From: Cryobacterium fucosi
GTDB taxonomy: Bacteria; Actinomycetota; Actinomycetes; Actinomycetales; Microbacteriaceae
Direction: 5' to 3'
NCBI RefSeq assembly: GCF_004403515.1
Contig: NZ_SOHH01000053.1
Location: 27,150 to 91,149, forward strand
Length of the DNA stretch: 64,000 nucleotides
Part shown: positions 37,648 through 46,261 of the stretch, piece by piece
How the letters are laid out: each line of letters starts with the position of its first letter
How positions within the stretch are numbered: position 1 is the first letter of the stretch
The notes under the pieces: model-generated
The model's input: the letters and a program-made list of their open reading frames with translations, nothing else
Told to the model about the DNA's origin: nothing
The model's database searches: none
Made by a program: the position numbers and the translations under genes

Positions 37648-38233
37648 TCAGCCCGCCGTGGATCGTGCGCGAACGTGGATGCGCTCTCCCTGCTTGCCGA
37701 ACATGCTCAGGATCTCGACGGGCCCCGCGCCGGTCGCCCCGAACCAGTGCGGGTTCCGAGTGTCGAATTCCGCGGCCTCGCCGGTTCCCATGATGATGTC
37801 GTGCTCTCCGAGGATCAGTCGCAGCCGGCCGGAGAGCACGTAGATCCACTCGTAGCCGGAGTGCGTTCGCGGCTCGGGTTCGCGATCCGTCGCGGGGATG
37901 GACATCTTGAACGCCTGCGGCTCGCCCTGGTGCAGCGACAGCGGGGTGAGCGGTGCGCCCGTCGGTTCGGGTGGAGTTCTGGAGCACGCGGGGGTCTTCG
38001 ATCCTCGGCGGGGTGACGATCTCGTCGAAGGACACCCCGAGTGCGGCCACGATCGGCAGCAGGAGTTCGAGGCTGGGCTTCCGCTGCCCCGATTCGAGGC
38101 GGGACAGCGTGCTCGTGGAGATCCCGGTGGCCTTCGAGAGCTCCGCCAGGGTCAGGTCCTTCTTCTGGCGGATTCGGCGCAGGCGGGGCGCGATCTGGCC
38201 GAGCGCCGTGTCGATGCGTTGCGCAGTGCTCAT
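37648..38233 (-). pseudogene. Frameshifted XRE-cupin transcriptional regulator
   Basis: Two reading frames together make one typical regulator of about 195 residues. The first frame encodes an XRE helix-turn-helix (LAELSKATGISTSTLSRLES, residues about 27-46) and continues to QNSTRTDG. The second frame resumes with APLTPLSLHQGEPQAFKM and the cupin domain HSGYEWIYVLSGRLRLILGE to FGKQGERIHVRARSTAG. The break is at the CCC run 37958-37960, where one extra base would explain it. It may be a sequencing error or a true inactivation. The gene is divergent from the flavoprotein at 38324, which it may regulate. Confidence 0.8.
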
Positions 38234-38323
38234 GCGCCCATCGAATCAGCTCCTCCCTGTATCGGCAACAAAACTTCCACTCGGCGCCCCGGCGGTGGGA
38301 CTCTACTTGCGGAGGTGGTGACA

Positions 38324-39268
38324 ATGACCCAGAAGACACACCACGATGTGATAATTATCGGCGCGGGAGCCGCAGGCCTGAGCGCCGGACTGGTGCTGGC
38401 GAGGTCCCGCGCGAGCGTCCTGCTGCTCGATGCCGGCGAGCCGCGCAACGCACCGGCGGCACACATGCACGGTTTCCTCTCCCGCGACGGCATGGTGCCG
38501 ACGGAGTTCCTGGCCGTCGGTCGGTGCGAGGCGACTGCCGCCGGCGCCACGATCCAGCCCGCGACGGTGAGAGGAATCGAGCGTCGCGACGACGGCGGAT
38601 TCGATGTCACCCTGACCGACGGCACGGTCGACATCGCAAGGACCCTGCTGGTGGCGACCGGACTGAAAGACGAGCTCCCGGGCATCCCCGGACTGAGCGA
38701 ACGATGGGGCGCGCTGGTTCACCATTGCCCGTACTGCCATGGCTACGAGGTTAGGGACCGTTCGATCGGCGTGATCGGCGGGTTCGCGCGTGAGATTTCA
38801 CTCAAGCAGGCCGGGCTTCTGCGCCGCTACAGCGATCGAGTGAGCTTCCTCACCAATGGCATCGAGCTGACCGCGACCGAGCGGCGTTACCTCGGCGCCT
38901 TCGGCATCCGAATCATCGACGGCACAGTATCCCGGCTCAGCGGAGAGGTTGACGGCCCCGTCGCGGTCAGCCTTTCCGACGGACGCTCCGTCGAGTATGA
39001 GGCCGTGTTCATCGCTCCCGTCCCCCGCCCCACCGACGGTCTCCTGCGGTCCCTGGGCTGCGAGGCCGACCCGCGCACCGGACTCATCGCCGTCGACGCG
39101 ACCGGACAGACCAGCGTTTTCGGCGTCTGGGCCGCGGGCAACGTCGTCACGCCCAGCGCCCAGGTCATCACCGCGGCCGGCGCCGGAAGCGCCAGTGCCA
39201 TCGCGATCAACGGATGGCTGCTCCAGCAGGACATCGCCGCCGCATCCGCTGGCCGGCAATCGGCCTGA
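38324..39268 (+). CDS. Thioredoxin-reductase-like NAD(P)/FAD oxidoreductase
   Basis: The 314-residue flavoprotein has the FAD motif IIGAGAAGLSAGLVLARS at its N-terminus and the redox-active CxxC in HHCPYCHGYE at about residues 143-148. A second nucleotide-binding site (IGVIGGFARE) lacks the usual GGGxxA pattern, so NADPH binding may be weakened. The C-terminal FAD motif is GVWAAGNVVTPSAQVITAAG. GGAGGTGG precedes the ATG by 6 nt. Such proteins reduce disulfides or act as holomycin/gliotoxin-type dithiol oxidases; the CPYC motif fits both. It is divergent from the XRE-cupin gene, with 90 nt between. Confidence 0.88.
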   Translation: MTQKTHHDVIIIGAGAAGLSAGLVLARSRASVLLLDAGEPRNAPAAHMHGFLSRDGMVPTEFLAVGRCEATAAGATIQPATVRGIERRDDGGFDVTLTDGTVDIARTLLVATGLKDELPGIPGLSERWGALVHHCPYCHGYEVRDRSIGVIGGFAREISLKQAGLLRRYSDRVSFLTNGIELTATERRYLGAFGIRIIDGTVSRLSGEVDGPVAVSLSDGRSVEYEAVFIAPVPRPTDGLLRSLGCEADPRTGLIAVDATGQTSVFGVWAAGNVVTPSAQVITAAGAGSASAIAINGWLLQQDIAAASAGRQSA

Positions 39269-39274
39269 CCGGGC

Positions 39275-39385
39275 TCAATTCACAACCACTGCATTACCCA
39301 CCAAAAGGAACAACTCAACGCTGTCGTAATTCTCAATCATGAGTTTCCCGTCAGCCATGCGGATCGGTTGGCCTGACCACGGCAT
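39275..39385 (-). other. Possible gene remnant, 36 codons
   Basis: A short leftward open frame reads MPWSGQPIRMADGKLMIENY and ends in LLVGNAVVVN. It has a natural amino-acid mix but a stop codon just upstream and no ribosome site. It lies in a 292-nt gap of lower GC content than its surroundings. It may be the tail of a lost gene; it could also be chance. Confidence 0.2.
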
Positions 39386-39465
39386 CAAGTTTCGGCATCC
39401 ACATTACGTTCGACCCAGAAACGAGTTCCAGTCGAGCCCCTATTACCGATCACCCAATGCCAGTC

Positions 39466-39520
39466 AGGCCCGGTGCCCCCCGAATCATTAACGACTGGGG
39501 GCAGCAACCATGCCGGGCCT
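39466..39520. other. Imperfect hairpin with one-sided bulge
   Basis: AGGCCCGG at 39466-39473 pairs with CCGGGCCT at 39513-39520, and TGCCCCC at 39474-39480 pairs with GGGGGCA at 39497-39503. Nine unpaired bases lie between the two right-hand arms. It is placed after the EEP-family gene (read leftward) and could act as a terminator, although no T-run follows. Confidence 0.45.
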
Positions 39521-39560
39521 AACAGGCCAACACCCTTCAGAAGCGAGCTTCAAGGGCTAC

Positions 39561-40451
39561 TTACAAGGTAACGGGGGGCGACTGAATAGCGACCAAGTGA
39601 GGCCGTTGCCTCAGGGGAGGTGCGGTGGTGCCGGCGAGATTCACGACGGCCTGCATCGCGGCGTGGTCCGACGGCCAGCCGCCCTCATAGCGCTTCACGT
39701 TGATGGCGGCCTTCAGCACGGTGACGCCGGGCGTGACGAGGATCCAGTCGATGCGTTTGTGATCGTGCCGCGGCGGACGGTAGTTCAGGAACGTTCCCCA
39801 GATTTCGGTGAGGCGTTCTTCTGCTGTGTCCCAGGTATCCAGCAGCAGGCCCCGGCCGGTGAGTTGGTCATAGGGGTCGGTCTCCGCATCCGTGTTGAAA
39901 TCGCCGGTCATGACGGTGGGCAGTGGCGATGCAGACACGATTCGTCGAAGCACGTCGGCGGATCGCAGCCGCGAGGTGCGGGAGCGATGGTCGAAGTGAG
40001 TGTTCACGGCCTGGAACTCGATGCCGGTGGCGATGTCGCGAAAGGTTGCGTCAACGACGACGCGCGGAGTGCGGTTGCCCCACGAGGTGGAGCCGGGCAC
40101 CTCCGGTGTGTCGGAGAGGGCCGTCTGCTTCCACTCGAGCACGCGCAGTCGACGGGAATCATAGAAGATCGGGCAGCCTTCCCCGCCCTTGTTGGCTTCT
40201 CGGCCATATCCGATCGAGCGGTAACGCTCGCCGAGCGTGTGACGCACGAAGTTCGCCTGGTCGAACAGCGCTTCTTGCACGCCGAACAGCGCGGGCTGTT
40301 CCGCCTCGAGCAGTCGTTTCAGCAGCGGCTGGCGGTGCACCCACCGGTCGGGGCTGCGCGGGTTGAGGTGCGGCATGCGCCGACGGATGTTGAAGCTCAT
40401 GACGTGCAGATCAGGTGCGGTGACGGGGCCGATGAGTGCGCTGTCGGTCAT
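39561..40451 (-). CDS. Endonuclease/exonuclease/phosphatase family hydrolase
   Basis: The 296-residue protein has the metal-dependent EEP fold. The visible catalytic landmarks are MSFNIRR, the Glu in GVQEALFDQ, NTHFDH, GDFNTD, RIDWILV and the final SDHAAM. It probably cleaves a phosphodiester; the metal-dependent subfamily containing sphingomyelinase-like and Ccr4-like enzymes is the nearest. There is no signal peptide, so it is cytoplasmic. The last 25 residues after the SDH motif are Pro/Gln/Arg-rich and look like read-through into the next intergenic DNA. Confidence 0.88.
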   Translation of the reverse strand: MTDSALIGPVTAPDLHVMSFNIRRRMPHLNPRSPDRWVHRQPLLKRLLEAEQPALFGVQEALFDQANFVRHTLGERYRSIGYGREANKGGEGCPIFYDSRRLRVLEWKQTALSDTPEVPGSTSWGNRTPRVVVDATFRDIATGIEFQAVNTHFDHRSRTSRLRSADVLRRIVSASPLPTVMTGDFNTDAETDPYDQLTGRGLLLDTWDTAEERLTEIWGTFLNYRPPRHDHKRIDWILVTPGVTVLKAAINVKRYEGGWPSDHAAMQAVVNLAGTTAPPLRQRPHLVAIQSPPVTL

Positions 40452-40788
40452 GAGGTCAGCCTATGGTGCGCGTGGTGCGGCCCTGCATTCCTCAGCAGCT
40501 CCCGATCCGCAATCGGTCGCGCGTCCGGCTGCGGCGACCTCGCGCTCGCGAATTGAAAGTGAGGTAGCCACGATCCTGGCCAACCGACCGTAGGGAGGCC
40601 TCTGAGACCAGGGCACCACACTGTCCTGACGCGTGTTCAAACAACGTCGGCCATCTAATTCTCGGCGTCTCGCAACTAACGATGAGTGCGGCCATCCCGG
40701 CAACAACTTGCGAGACATGGTTGCGAGAATCAACGACCGGCGAATTCAAGCGGAACAAGGTCGCGCTGGCGTCGCGACGACGAGACGC

Positions 40789-40810
40789 CTCGTAACCCTA
40801 GGGTAACGAG
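40789..40810. promoter_or_regulatory. 22-bp near-perfect palindrome
   Basis: CTCGT and ACCCT on the left are mirrored by AGGGT and ACGAG on the right, with a single mismatched base pair between the two blocks. It lies about 340 nt upstream of the EEP-family gene. An operator or small terminator are both possible; no gene is adjacent. Confidence 0.4.
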
Positions 40811-41210
40811 ACGGTCCGGCCGCTCTGAAGTCCTAGGGAATCAGGTCGATGCGCCGCCTGGCGATCACAGAATCAGCCCATGAGCGCCGAAGGCCACAAA
40901 TCGGGCCGAAGTGAGGGGCGCGTTACCTTCGCGCAACCGATAGCTGGTTCGCGACCGCCCAGGCCAATGAGCGCGATGGCGACGAAAACGATTGCGAGTG
41001 CCTCATTTCCTGGGATGACCTGAGCGACGCCAGCGGCAAGGAGACCCCCTGTGAGCATGAGGTTGACGGGCGCGACGGGAAGCGTGCGGCGGCCGCCCCG
41101 CGGATGCTTACAGCCGGCAACGTCTCGGCGGCGGGCCCCAGGGGACCGCGCTGACGGAGACCCTCCGAGTGGAAGCCGGCACAGAAGTGGCGCAGAGCCT
41201 GGGTAGGGTG

Positions 41211-41290
41211 CGGTCTCGACAGGCTCGACCACCGGTCGGCACCGGTCGGCGACGATCGGCGCGGGTCAGCACCGGTCGGCGCCGCGCCGG
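41211..41290. repeat. REP-type arm followed by decamer tandem repeat
   Basis: GGTCTCGACAGGCTCGACC, one arm of the REP-type hairpin, is followed from 41231 by six decamers related to ACCGGTCGGC: three exact and three degenerate. The block lies downstream of the paaG-like gene, which is read leftward. Confidence 0.65.
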
Positions 41291-41450
41291 TCGAGGCTCG
41301 TGGCTCAGGTTGGAGAAGCTGGCGCACGATATAACGTCCGCCCGCTTCCCCGACCTGCGCCGCGAGGAGCATGGGACTCTGCCGCGAGCCGAGACGCTCG
41401 ACCACCCGACGCTCGACCGCCCGACGGGTGACCTCGGGGATGGGCAGCGG

Positions 41451-42224
41451 TCAGTCGCGGCCGGTGAACACCGGCTTTCGCTTCTCCTGGAACGCGGCGA
41501 AGCCCTCCCGATAGTCCGCCGTGGCGCAGAGCGCCGCCTGGGCCCGATTCTCCGCGGCGACGCTTTCCCACAGCCCCAGCCGGTCGTCGCGGAGGGCCCG
41601 CACCAGCTCCTTGCTGGCGAGGAACGCCTGGGTGGCGCCGGTCGCGGCACGCGCCGCGGCATCCTCGGTCGCCGCCCGCACCGCATCCGCCGGGAAGACC
41701 TGGCTGAACAGGCCGGCGGCGACGGCCTCGGCGCCCGACATGAGCCGGCCCGAGTAGATCAGATCGAGGGTGCGGTGCGCGCCGAGCCGCTCCACAAACA
41801 GGGCGTGGCCGCCGGAGTCGAGGGTGGCGCCCAGGTTCGCGAACGGGGAGCCGATCTTCGCCGTGTCGGCGACGTAGACGACATCCGTGGCGATCAGCAG
41901 GCCGAGGCCCACGCCCAGGCAGGCCCCGTGCGCGGCGGCGAAGGTGGGGGCCGGGAAGGCGCTCATGCGCTGCAACAACGGCGTGACGAGTCCCCCCAGG
42001 AAACCCATCACATCGTCATCGCGCGGGTCGACGCCGGCGATGTCACGCCCGGCGCAGAACGCCCTGCCCTCGCCGCGCAGCACGAGGGCGCGCACCCCCG
42101 CAGCCTCCGCCGCCCGGTAGGCGGCGTCGAGTTCGGCGAGCGCGGCCTCGTCCAGCGCGTTGAGCTTGTCGGGGGCGTTCAGGACGACGTGCGCGACGTC
42201 GTCGCGGATGGTCAGTTCGATCAC
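41451..42224 (-). CDS. paaG: Enoyl-CoA hydratase/isomerase, PaaG-like
   Basis: The 257-residue crotonase-fold protein has the CoA/oxyanion motifs AFCAGRDI and HGACLGVGLGLLIATDVVY and the ending DYREGFAAFQEKRKPVFTGRD, close to PaaG. PaaG isomerises ring-1,2-epoxyphenylacetyl-CoA to the oxepin, the step right after the epoxidase encoded upstream. GTG at 42224 is chosen because GAAAGG lies about 9 nt before it; a GTG 18 nt upstream is possible. It follows paaE by 27 nt. A general enoyl-CoA hydratase (PaaF type) is the alternative. Confidence 0.72.
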   Translation of the reverse strand: MIELTIRDDVAHVVLNAPDKLNALDEAALAELDAAYRAAEAAGVRALVLRGEGRAFCAGRDIAGVDPRDDDVMGFLGGLVTPLLQRMSAFPAPTFAAAHGACLGVGLGLLIATDVVYVADTAKIGSPFANLGATLDSGGHALFVERLGAHRTLDLIYSGRLMSGAEAVAAGLFSQVFPADAVRAATEDAAARAATGATQAFLASKELVRALRDDRLGLWESVAAENRAQAALCATADYREGFAAFQEKRKPVFTGRD

Positions 42225-42251
42225 GGCTGGTGGCCTTTCCACGCTTGACGG

Positions 42252-43442
42252 CTAGACGTCGTAGTCGACGACGACTCTGTCGGTCGTCGGATGCGACTGG
42301 CAGGTGAGCACGTAGCCGCGGGCGATCTCGTCCGGCTCGAGCGCGTAGTTCTCGGTCATCGTCACGTCGCCGCTGACCAGTTTGGCGCGGCAGGTGCCGC
42401 ACACTCCCCCGGCACAGGCGAACGGCACGTCCGGCCTCACCCGGAGGGCGGCGTTCAGGATGCTCTCCTTCGCGTTGACGGGCGTCGTCACCGTGGCGCT
42501 CTCCCCGTCCAGGGTGAACTCGATCTCGAAGGTCTTGTCGCCGGCGCCGACGATCACCGGGCGACCGGTGTCACCGCCGGCGTGGGTCGGCTCCCCGGTC
42601 GTGAACAGTTCGAAACGGATGTGCTCCGGCGCGACGCCGACGCTCTCCAGCGTGTCGCGGCACAGCTGCACGAGCTCGAACGGGCCGCAGAGGAACCACT
42701 CGTCGACCGCGGCCGGCCGGATGATGCTGGCGAGCATGAGCCGCAGCTTCTCCTCATCGATCCGTCCCGAGAGCAGGGTCGAGGAGCGGGTCTGCCGGGA
42801 CAAGACGTGGTGCAGGGCCAGCCGGGCCGGGTACCTGTCCTTGAGGTCCGCGAGTTCGTCGAGGAACATCACGTCGAGCGCGGTGCGGTTCGTGTAGACG
42901 AGGGTGAACCGGGAGCTGGCGGAGCGTTCGAGCACGGTGTGCGCGAGCGACATCAGCGGGGTGATGCCGCTTCCGGCCGCGATGCCGACGATGTGGGTGT
43001 CGTCAAGGGTGTCGAGGGCCGTCGTGAAGGTGCCCTGCGGGCTCATCACGTCGAGCCGGTCGCCGGCCTGCAACTCGGTGTTCGCCCAGCTCGAGAAGGC
43101 GCCGCCGAGGTCACGCTTGATCGCGACGCTCACCGAGCCGACCGTGCGCGGGCGGCAGATGGAGTAGCTGCGCCGCAGCTCCCGCCCGTCGATGGTGGCA
43201 CGCAGGGCGAGGTGCTGGCCGGGGTCGTAGTCGTACTCCCCGTGCAGCTCGGGCGGCACGGCGAAGGTGACCTCGACGCTGTCCTGGGTGAGCGGTCGCA
43301 CCTCCGCGACGGTGAGGGTGTGGAACCGGCCGCGGCGTTTGCCGGCCGGGGCGCCCGGCGCATCCTCGCGGGGTGCGTCCCCACGAGCCGGGGCGAGGAC
43401 GGCCTGGCCCGAATCGGGACTGCCGAGATTTCGTGCGGCCAT
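42252..43442 (-). CDS. paaE: 1,2-phenylacetyl-CoA epoxidase reductase subunit
   Basis: The 396-residue electron-transfer subunit has an FAD/NAD(P) ferredoxin-reductase module (RRSYSICRP, GIAAGSGITPLMSL, EWFLCGPFELV) and a C-terminal plant-type 2Fe-2S domain with cysteines in CAGGVCGTCRAK and YVLTCQSHP. It passes electrons from NADPH to the PaaAC di-iron centre. The ATG at 43442 begins 2 nt after the paaD stop; residues 1-35 are an Ala/Gly-rich lead. It is co-transcribed with paaABCD. Confidence 0.94.
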   Translation of the reverse strand: MAARNLGSPDSGQAVLAPARGDAPREDAPGAPAGKRRGRFHTLTVAEVRPLTQDSVEVTFAVPPELHGEYDYDPGQHLALRATIDGRELRRSYSICRPRTVGSVSVAIKRDLGGAFSSWANTELQAGDRLDVMSPQGTFTTALDTLDDTHIVGIAAGSGITPLMSLAHTVLERSASSRFTLVYTNRTALDVMFLDELADLKDRYPARLALHHVLSRQTRSSTLLSGRIDEEKLRLMLASIIRPAAVDEWFLCGPFELVQLCRDTLESVGVAPEHIRFELFTTGEPTHAGGDTGRPVIVGAGDKTFEIEFTLDGESATVTTPVNAKESILNAALRVRPDVPFACAGGVCGTCRAKLVSGDVTMTENYALEPDEIARGYVLTCQSHPTTDRVVVDYDV

Positions 43443-43444
43443 GG

Positions 43445-43987
43445 TCACAACACCTTGAAGTAGTCGAACGGTTCGAGGCAGTCCCGGCACTCATAGAGCG
43501 CCTTGCACGACGTCGAGCCGAAGCGGGCGAGTTCCCGCGTGTTCAGAGAGGAGCAGCGCGGGCACTTGACCGCCAGTTGCAGGCGCACGGCGCCGGCCGG
43601 GCGAACACCGGAGCGGCCGGTGGGGGCGGCGATGCCGTAGGTGACCAGCTTCGCCTTTCCCTCCTCGCTCATCCAGTCGGTGGTCCAGGCGGGGGCGAGC
43701 ACGAGCTCGACGGTGACGTCGTCGTAGCCGGCGCCGCGCAGCACGGTGAGCACGTCGTCGCGCATGGCTTCCATTGCGGGGCATCCGCTGTACGTCGGGG
43801 TCAGCGTCACGGTCGTTCGCGTGCCGTCGACCGTGACCGAGCGCAGCACACCGAGGTCTTCGATCGTGAGCACCGGGATCTCCGGGTCGCACACCCGCGC
43901 GGCCAGGTCCCAGGCCCGCTGCGAGGCCAGGTCGGCCGGGCGCGGCCGGGCGACGGATGCGCCGGGCGCCACCTTCGCCCCGGTCAC
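43445..43987 (-). CDS. paaD: 1,2-phenylacetyl-CoA epoxidase subunit PaaD
   Basis: The 180-residue protein has a DUF59/MIP18 domain (VCDPEIPVLTIEDLGVLRSV, TPTYSGCPAMEAM) and a C-terminal zinc-ribbon-like segment with CPRCSS and YECRDCLEPF, as in PaaD proteins. PaaD is thought to help iron-sulfur or di-iron maturation of the epoxidase. It overlaps paaC by 4 nt. Confidence 0.93.
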   Translation of the reverse strand: MTGAKVAPGASVARPRPADLASQRAWDLAARVCDPEIPVLTIEDLGVLRSVTVDGTRTTVTLTPTYSGCPAMEAMRDDVLTVLRGAGYDDVTVELVLAPAWTTDWMSEEGKAKLVTYGIAAPTGRSGVRPAGAVRLQLAVKCPRCSSLNTRELARFGSTSCKALYECRDCLEPFDYFKVL

Positions 43988-44922
43988 CAGGACGCCCCGG
44001 GGTGGGACCTCGCCAGCACCTGCATCTCGGCGAGCAGCGGGCCGAGGTTCTCGGAGTGGTCCCCTCGGCGGCCGCCGCCGGAGGAGATGAAGCCGCGCGG
44101 TTCGTCCAGCCCGGCCTCACGCAGCACGGGGGCCATCGCGTCCCAGGCCGGGCCGCGCAGGGTTGACGGCCGCACGGCCACGCCCTCCAGCCGGTCGATC
44201 AGCGGCTCGTCGACGAAGAGCTCGTCGAGGAACGGCCACAGGTCGCCCAGACCGCAGATCATTCGGGCCCGGGATTCCTCGGTACCGAGGGCCAGGCGCA
44301 GCACCCATTGGGCGGCGTGGTCGCGGTGGTAGTCGACCTCCTTGACCGCCTTGGCGGCGATCGCAGCGAGGGTCGCGTCGGCCGAGCCGGCCAGCCGGCT
44401 GTAGAGCTCGAACAGGTAGTTCGCGGCAATGAACTGCCGGGCGATGGTGTGCGCGAAGTCCCCGTTCGGCTGCTCGAAGAGGTGCGCCGACCGGAATTCC
44501 GGTTCGGTGCGCCAGTAGGCGAGGTCGTCTTCGGTGCGGTCCGATTCCGCGCCGGAGTAGTGCAGCAGCGAGCGGGCGTGGCCGATCAGGTCGAGAGCGA
44601 TGTTGCCCAGGGCGATGTCCTCCTCCAGTTCGGGGGCGCGGGAGATCCACCAGCCCAGCTGCTGGGCGAGCACGAGGGAATCGTCGCCCAGCCAGAGCGC
44701 GTATTCGGCGACGTCGTGCGAGGCGACCGACGGGCCCTCGACCAGCTCGGCGGAGAGTTCGACGCCGTCGACCTCGACGTGGCCGTGGCCTTCGTTCTCG
44801 CCGTGGTCGTGGCCCCGGTCCGGGGCGTGGGTGGCGGCATCCGTGACGACGCCCCCGGCGGCATCCGTGACGACGTCCGTGACGACGTCCGTGACGGCAT
44901 CCGTGCGGCTGGGGGTGCTCAC
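43984..44922 (-). CDS. paaC: 1,2-phenylacetyl-CoA epoxidase structural subunit PaaC
   Basis: The 312-residue ferritin-like subunit pairs with PaaA and shapes the substrate pocket. Conserved segments are ALWLGDDSLVLAQQLGWW, FEQPNGDFAHTIARQF and VDYHRDHAAQWVLRL. The first 55 residues are an unusual extension: three VVTD-type repeats followed by a His-rich stretch (RGHDHGENEGHGHVEV). It overlaps paaB and paaD by 4 nt each. The enzyme acts in aerobic phenylacetate breakdown. Confidence 0.93.
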   Translation of the reverse strand: MSTPSRTDAVTDVVTDVVTDAAGGVVTDAATHAPDRGHDHGENEGHGHVEVDGVELSAELVEGPSVASHDVAEYALWLGDDSLVLAQQLGWWISRAPELEEDIALGNIALDLIGHARSLLHYSGAESDRTEDDLAYWRTEPEFRSAHLFEQPNGDFAHTIARQFIAANYLFELYSRLAGSADATLAAIAAKAVKEVDYHRDHAAQWVLRLALGTEESRARMICGLGDLWPFLDELFVDEPLIDRLEGVAVRPSTLRGPAWDAMAPVLREAGLDEPRGFISSGGGRRGDHSENLGPLLAEMQVLARSHPGASW

Positions 44923-45224
44923 AGGTGTTTCACCCCTTCGCTCTTCACGTAGTAGCTCGCGTGGCGGTAGTTCTTGCCGGCGGGCGATTCGAAGAAGGCG
45001 CCCTTCGCATCCGGGTCGCTGGTGGTGATCGCCTCGGCGGGGACGACCCAGATCGAGACGCCCTCGTTGCGGCGGGTGTAGAGGTCGCGGGCGTTGCGCA
45101 CGGCGAGGGTGGCGTCGGGGGCGTGCAGCGAACCGACGTGGGTGTGGCTGATCCCTCGGCTGGAGCGCACGAAGACCTCCCAGAGAGGCCAGACCTCTTT
45201 CTCGGATGCACCGGGCGCGCTCAT
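44919..45224 (-). CDS. paaB: 1,2-phenylacetyl-CoA epoxidase subunit PaaB
   Basis: The 101-residue protein matches PaaB in length and sequence (WPLWEVFVRSSRGISHTHVG, LYTRRNEGVSIWVVPAEAI). PaaB bridges the PaaAC heterodimers in the epoxidase. Its start codon shares one base with the paaA stop (TGATG), and its stop overlaps paaC by 4 nt. Confidence 0.95.
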   Translation of the reverse strand: MSAPGASEKEVWPLWEVFVRSSRGISHTHVGSLHAPDATLAVRNARDLYTRRNEGVSIWVVPAEAITTSDPDAKGAFFESPAGKNYRHASYYVKSEGVKHL

Positions 45225-46237
45225 CAGGCGACCGCCGTCTGGGTCAGCGCGGTCCCGGTCGAAGCGTCTGCCTGCTTTCGGGCGTACGCGGCGGCCGCCT
45301 CACGCACCCAGCGGCCGTTCTCATGGGCGTCTCGGCGGCGCTGGAGGCGCCTGGCGTTCGCCGGGCCCCTGCCCTGGAGGACCTCGTGGAATTCGGTCCA
45401 GTCGATCTCGCCCATGTCGTACACACCCTTCTCTTCGTTCCAGCGCAGATCCGGATCCGGCAGGGTCACGCCGAGAACCTCGGCCTGCGGCACCAGCATC
45501 CCGACGAAACGCTGGCGCAGTTCGTCGTTGGAGAACCGTTTGATGTTCCACTTCATCGACTGCGCCGAGTTGGGCGAGTCGTCGTCGGGCGGGCCGAACA
45601 TCTGCAGGGCCGGCCAATACCAGCGGTTCACCGAGTCCTGCGCCATCGCCCGCTGCTCATCCGTGCCGTTCATCAGCTCGAGCAGGATCTCGAAGCCCTG
45701 GCGCTGGTGGAACGACTCCTCCTTGCAGATGCGCACCATCGCGCGGCCATAGGGTCCGTAGGAGGCCCGGCAGAGCGGCACCTGGTTGCAGATGGCGGCG
45801 CCGTCGACGAGCCAGCCGATCGAGCCCATGTCGGCCCAGGTCGGGCTCGGGTAGTTGAAGATCGAGGAGTAGCGGGCCTTGCCGGCGATGAGGGCATCCG
45901 TCATCTCGTCGCGGGTGATGCCGAGGGTCTGCGCCGCGGAGTAGAGGTAGAGGCCGTGTCCTGCCTCGTCCTGCACCTTCGCCATCAGGATGGCCTTGCG
46001 CTTGAGGCTCGGCGCCCGGGTGATCCAGTTGCCCTCCGGCTGCATCCCGATGATCTCGGAGTGCGCGTGCTGGGAGATCTGGCGCACGAGCGTCTTGCGA
46101 TACGCCTCCGGCATCCAGTCCCGCGGTTCGATCCGGGAATCGGCGGCGATCAGGTCGTTGAACTGCTGCTCTTCCGGCGACACGGCCGACGCGCTCGTCG
46201 GGGCAATGTCGTAGGGAACTGGCGGGATTGTCATCAT
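45224..46237 (-). CDS. paaA: 1,2-phenylacetyl-CoA epoxidase catalytic subunit PaaA
   Basis: The 337-residue di-iron subunit inserts oxygen into the ring of phenylacetyl-CoA. The iron-binding ExxH motifs are visible in [14 protein letters not shown] and [15 protein letters not shown]. Two tandem ATG codons follow AGGAG; the second at 46234 has the better spacing, but the first is used here. It is the first gene of the leftward paa operon and faces paaK across a 112-nt promoter region that holds a PaaR-type operator. Confidence 0.95.
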   Translation of the reverse strand: MMTIPPVPYDIAPTSASAVSPEEQQFNDLIAADSRIEPRDWMPEAYRKTLVRQISQHAHSEIIGMQPEGNWITRAPSLKRKAILMAKVQDEAGHGLYLYSAAQTLGITRDEMTDALIAGKARYSSIFNYPSPTWADMGSIGWLVDGAAICNQVPLCRASYGPYGRAMVRICKEESFHQRQGFEILLELMNGTDEQRAMAQDSVNRWYWPALQMFGPPDDDSPNSAQSMKWNIKRFSNDELRQRFVGMLVPQAEVLGVTLPDPDLRWNEEKGVYDMGEIDWTEFHEVLQGRGPANARRLQRRRDAHENGRWVREAAAAYARKQADASTGTALTQTAVA

Positions 46238-46261
46238 TGACTCCTGGTTTCGCGAACTTTT

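Larger units (their letters stand above)
40452..41450. other. Gene-poor repeat-rich interval
   Basis: This 1-kb stretch holds no convincing gene. It contains a near-perfect 22-bp palindrome at 40789-40810 centred on ACCCTAGGGT, a leftward hydrophobic stretch at about 40960-41064 (LMLTGGLLAAGVAQVIPG, then ALAIVFVAIALIGLGG) that looks like the remnant of a small membrane protein, and a REP-type repeat with decamer repeats at 41211-41290. Open frames across it change character abruptly and lack ribosome sites. Confidence 0.55.

Noticed and set aside
39466..39520. Integron attC-like folded site
   Set aside because: The bulged hairpin recalls attC, but no R-box core sequences, integrase or cassette gene are present.
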